In this document: positions 62,495 to 64,000 of the stretch, one piece after another
How positions within the stretch are numbered: position 1 is the stretch's first letter
How the letters are laid out: the number at the start of each line of letters is the position of its first letter
Assembly (NCBI RefSeq): GCF_949987535.1
Contig: NC_080064.1
Coordinates: 38,636,282 to 38,700,281, forward strand
DNA: 64,000 bases
Direction: 5' to 3'
DNA from: Balaenoptera acutorostrata
Taxonomy: Eukaryota; Chordata; Mammalia; Artiodactyla; Balaenopteridae
The notes under the pieces: generated by a model
Told to the model about the DNA's origin: nothing
The model's input: only the letters and a program-made list of their open reading frames with translations
The model's database searches: none
Program-made: the position numbers and the translations under genes

Positions 62495-62870
62495 ACCCAG
62501 TTTCCTTCCTTCCAATAGCTAGCTGTTTACTGAGCCAGGTAATGTTCTAAATAATGTATACAAATTCATTTAATCCTCACATCTTTGAGGTATATATTAC
62601 TATTAGATCCATTTTACAGGTAAGAAAACCAAGGCACAAATGTTATTGCCTATGGTTACACAGTTAAGGGGCAGGATTAGGATCTGAACCCAGGAGGGAA
62701 TTCCTTGGTGATCCAGTGGTTAGGACTCTGAGCTCTCACTTCTGAGGGCCCAGGTTCAATCCCTGGTCGGGGAACTAAGATCCCACAAGCTGCACGGCGT
62801 AGCCAAAAAAAAAAAAAAAGATTTGAACCCAGGAAATTTGGTTCCAGAGACTATTGCTATAGTGCCTCCC
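62495..62870 (-). repeat. MIR SINE split by a short CHR SINE
   Basis: Contains AATCCTCACATC and CATTTTACAGGTAAGAAAAC. Confidence 0.7.
62695..62820 (+). repeat. CHR-type SINE, short form, inside a MIR
   Basis: ATCTGAACCCAGG / ATTTGAACCCAGG flank it within a minus-strand MIR. It is the only young SINE I see in the LRRC41 part. Confidence 0.87.
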
Positions 62871-63880
62871 AAATGAAACACTCAACCCTGTAAGTTCTTC
62901 CACACTTGTTTTTAGAACCTGATCCTAACTTTCCATTCTTAACACTACCACCTTTGTTCAGACCCTTATCACCTAACACCTGGCTACTTCATTAGCTTCC
63001 TGATTCCTCTGCTTGTTCCCCTTCCCAAACTTTTGCACAAGTCCACTGGGTTCATCTTTGTATTAAAAAACAAAACTCTCTACATTATTCTCCTTTAAAA
63101 CCCCTAATGTCTCCCCACTGCTTAGGGGATCAGTGCTGCAGCACATTTGAAGTTCCTCAGCCTGGCAGGGAAAGCTGTCCACAATATAGCCTCTGCCTAC
63201 CTGAGAAGCTTTATCTGCCACATCTTGCTCATGAATGCTTTGCTCTGGCGAAACTGGTCACCTCACTGACCCAAACGTGCCTTCTTTTTCCTTTCCTATC
63301 TCTGCCAGAAATGCTCTCCATTGCCAGATCAAATAGACTTCATGAAAGGACCTACGAACATTTTGCTCTTTGAGGCTGTTCGTCTCATTGACTGTCTGCT
63401 CCACTTTCTACCCCTCCCCCTGCCTCTCTTGGAACTCTGATACTGACTACTCAGGTCTTATACGTTGGTAGATATGTCTCATGGTGTTGAGTCTCTGCCT
63501 GTATACACATCTCATCCCAACCAGATTAGAAATTCCTGGAGAGGAGGCAGCAAGTCTTAGTTTTCTCCAAGGCAATACTTTGCTTTGATGGGTATGAGAT
63601 TTCATCAGGCTATTCTGATACATTTAGAAGAACTGAACACAAGTGATTTTTAAGTTTTGATATACATCAGAATTTACTGTGGAGCTTTTTCCCAAAATTC
63701 ATATGCCATGTACCCAGACTTGGTGATTATGTTACATCTGAGGTAAGGTCCAGGCATCTTTTATTTTTTAAACCTTCCCCGGATGATTCTGATGTATATA
63801 TCAGAGATTAGGAATTACTGCTACCTACCCCAAAAGGACACATTGAGACAAATACTGATATTTCTCTAAGTCCCCATTCT
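62871..63880. other. LRRC41 intron sequence with L2-like stretch
   Basis: 62940-63420 resembles an L2 relic (GCCAGAAATGCTCTCC). No exon was recognised, so the next LRRC41 exon must be beyond 64000. Confidence 0.4.
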
Positions 63881-64000
63881 TTCCTAAGGTGCATAGAAAG
63901 TCTGATGACTTTGATAAAAGTGCCACCTCTGCCACTATACTCTGGACCTCTTTAAACCTCTTTCTTCATCTGTAAAATGTGGATAATATCACCTGCTTCA
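63880..64000 (+). repeat. MIR SINE, partial at window edge
   Basis: Ends CTTCATCTGTAAAATGTGGATAA and continues past the window. Confidence 0.6.

Overview
This is vertebrate, specifically mammalian, nuclear DNA: split genes with GT-AG introns, long introns, L1/MIR/L2/ERV/hAT/Tigger repeats and a CpG-island promoter. About thirty copies of one tRNA-derived SINE (5' heads reading like GGGCTTCCCTGGTGGCNCAGTGG, A/T-rich tails, often clean target-site duplications) are present. From what I know of SINE families this is the CHR group of cetaceans and hippopotamus, so the source is most likely a whale or dolphin. That is inference, since no alignment could be run.

Three protein genes are supported, in the order of human chromosome 1p34. 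(1) The final coding exon of LURAP1 (+) at 1019-1540; its first exon lies left of the window. (2) The whole RAD54L gene (+), from a CpG island near 28.4-29.3 kb to a stop codon at 55368. I placed 17 coding exons, plus a start codon that must sit alone at the end of the preceding exon. Their sum with ATG and stop is 2244 nt, i.e. 747 residues, the length known for human RAD54L. Every splice phase closes and there is no frameshift or internal stop. (3) The last seven coding exons of LRRC41 (-), 55964-62442, giving 696 C-terminal residues; the first exons lie right of the window. RAD54L and LRRC41 converge tail to tail, and their poly(A) signals are placed so that the two mRNAs should overlap by some tens of bases.

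Layout: 1-1.0 kb intron 1 of LURAP1 with a MIR; 1.0-1.5 kb LURAP1 exon; 1.5-28.4 kb intergenic and repeat-dominated. That stretch holds a U6 snRNA retrocopy at 7.5 kb, a multi-layer nested insertion stack at 11.0-13.2 kb, an L1 with a 5' inversion at about 15.57 kb, and a large degraded L1 at 21.9-27.0 kb that carries two solo LTRs and several SINEs. A third LTR-like insertion at 27.5-28.0 kb splits a MIR just upstream of the RAD54L CpG island. From 28.4 to 55.6 kb is RAD54L; its introns hold SINEs, a Tigger-like DNA transposon (46-47 kb) and a MER1-like hAT element (54.5 kb). From 55.5 to 64 kb is LRRC41, nearly free of young SINEs.

Functionally, RAD54L is the Snf2-family motor of homologous recombination. 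LRRC41 is a substrate-binding subunit of a CUL5-elongin BC ubiquitin ligase. LURAP1 is an adaptor for actomyosin and NF-kB signalling. They are neighbours by synteny, not an operon. I found no sign of a new gene system. The unusual content is the retroelement archaeology, the single-codon first coding exon of RAD54L and the convergent 3' ends.
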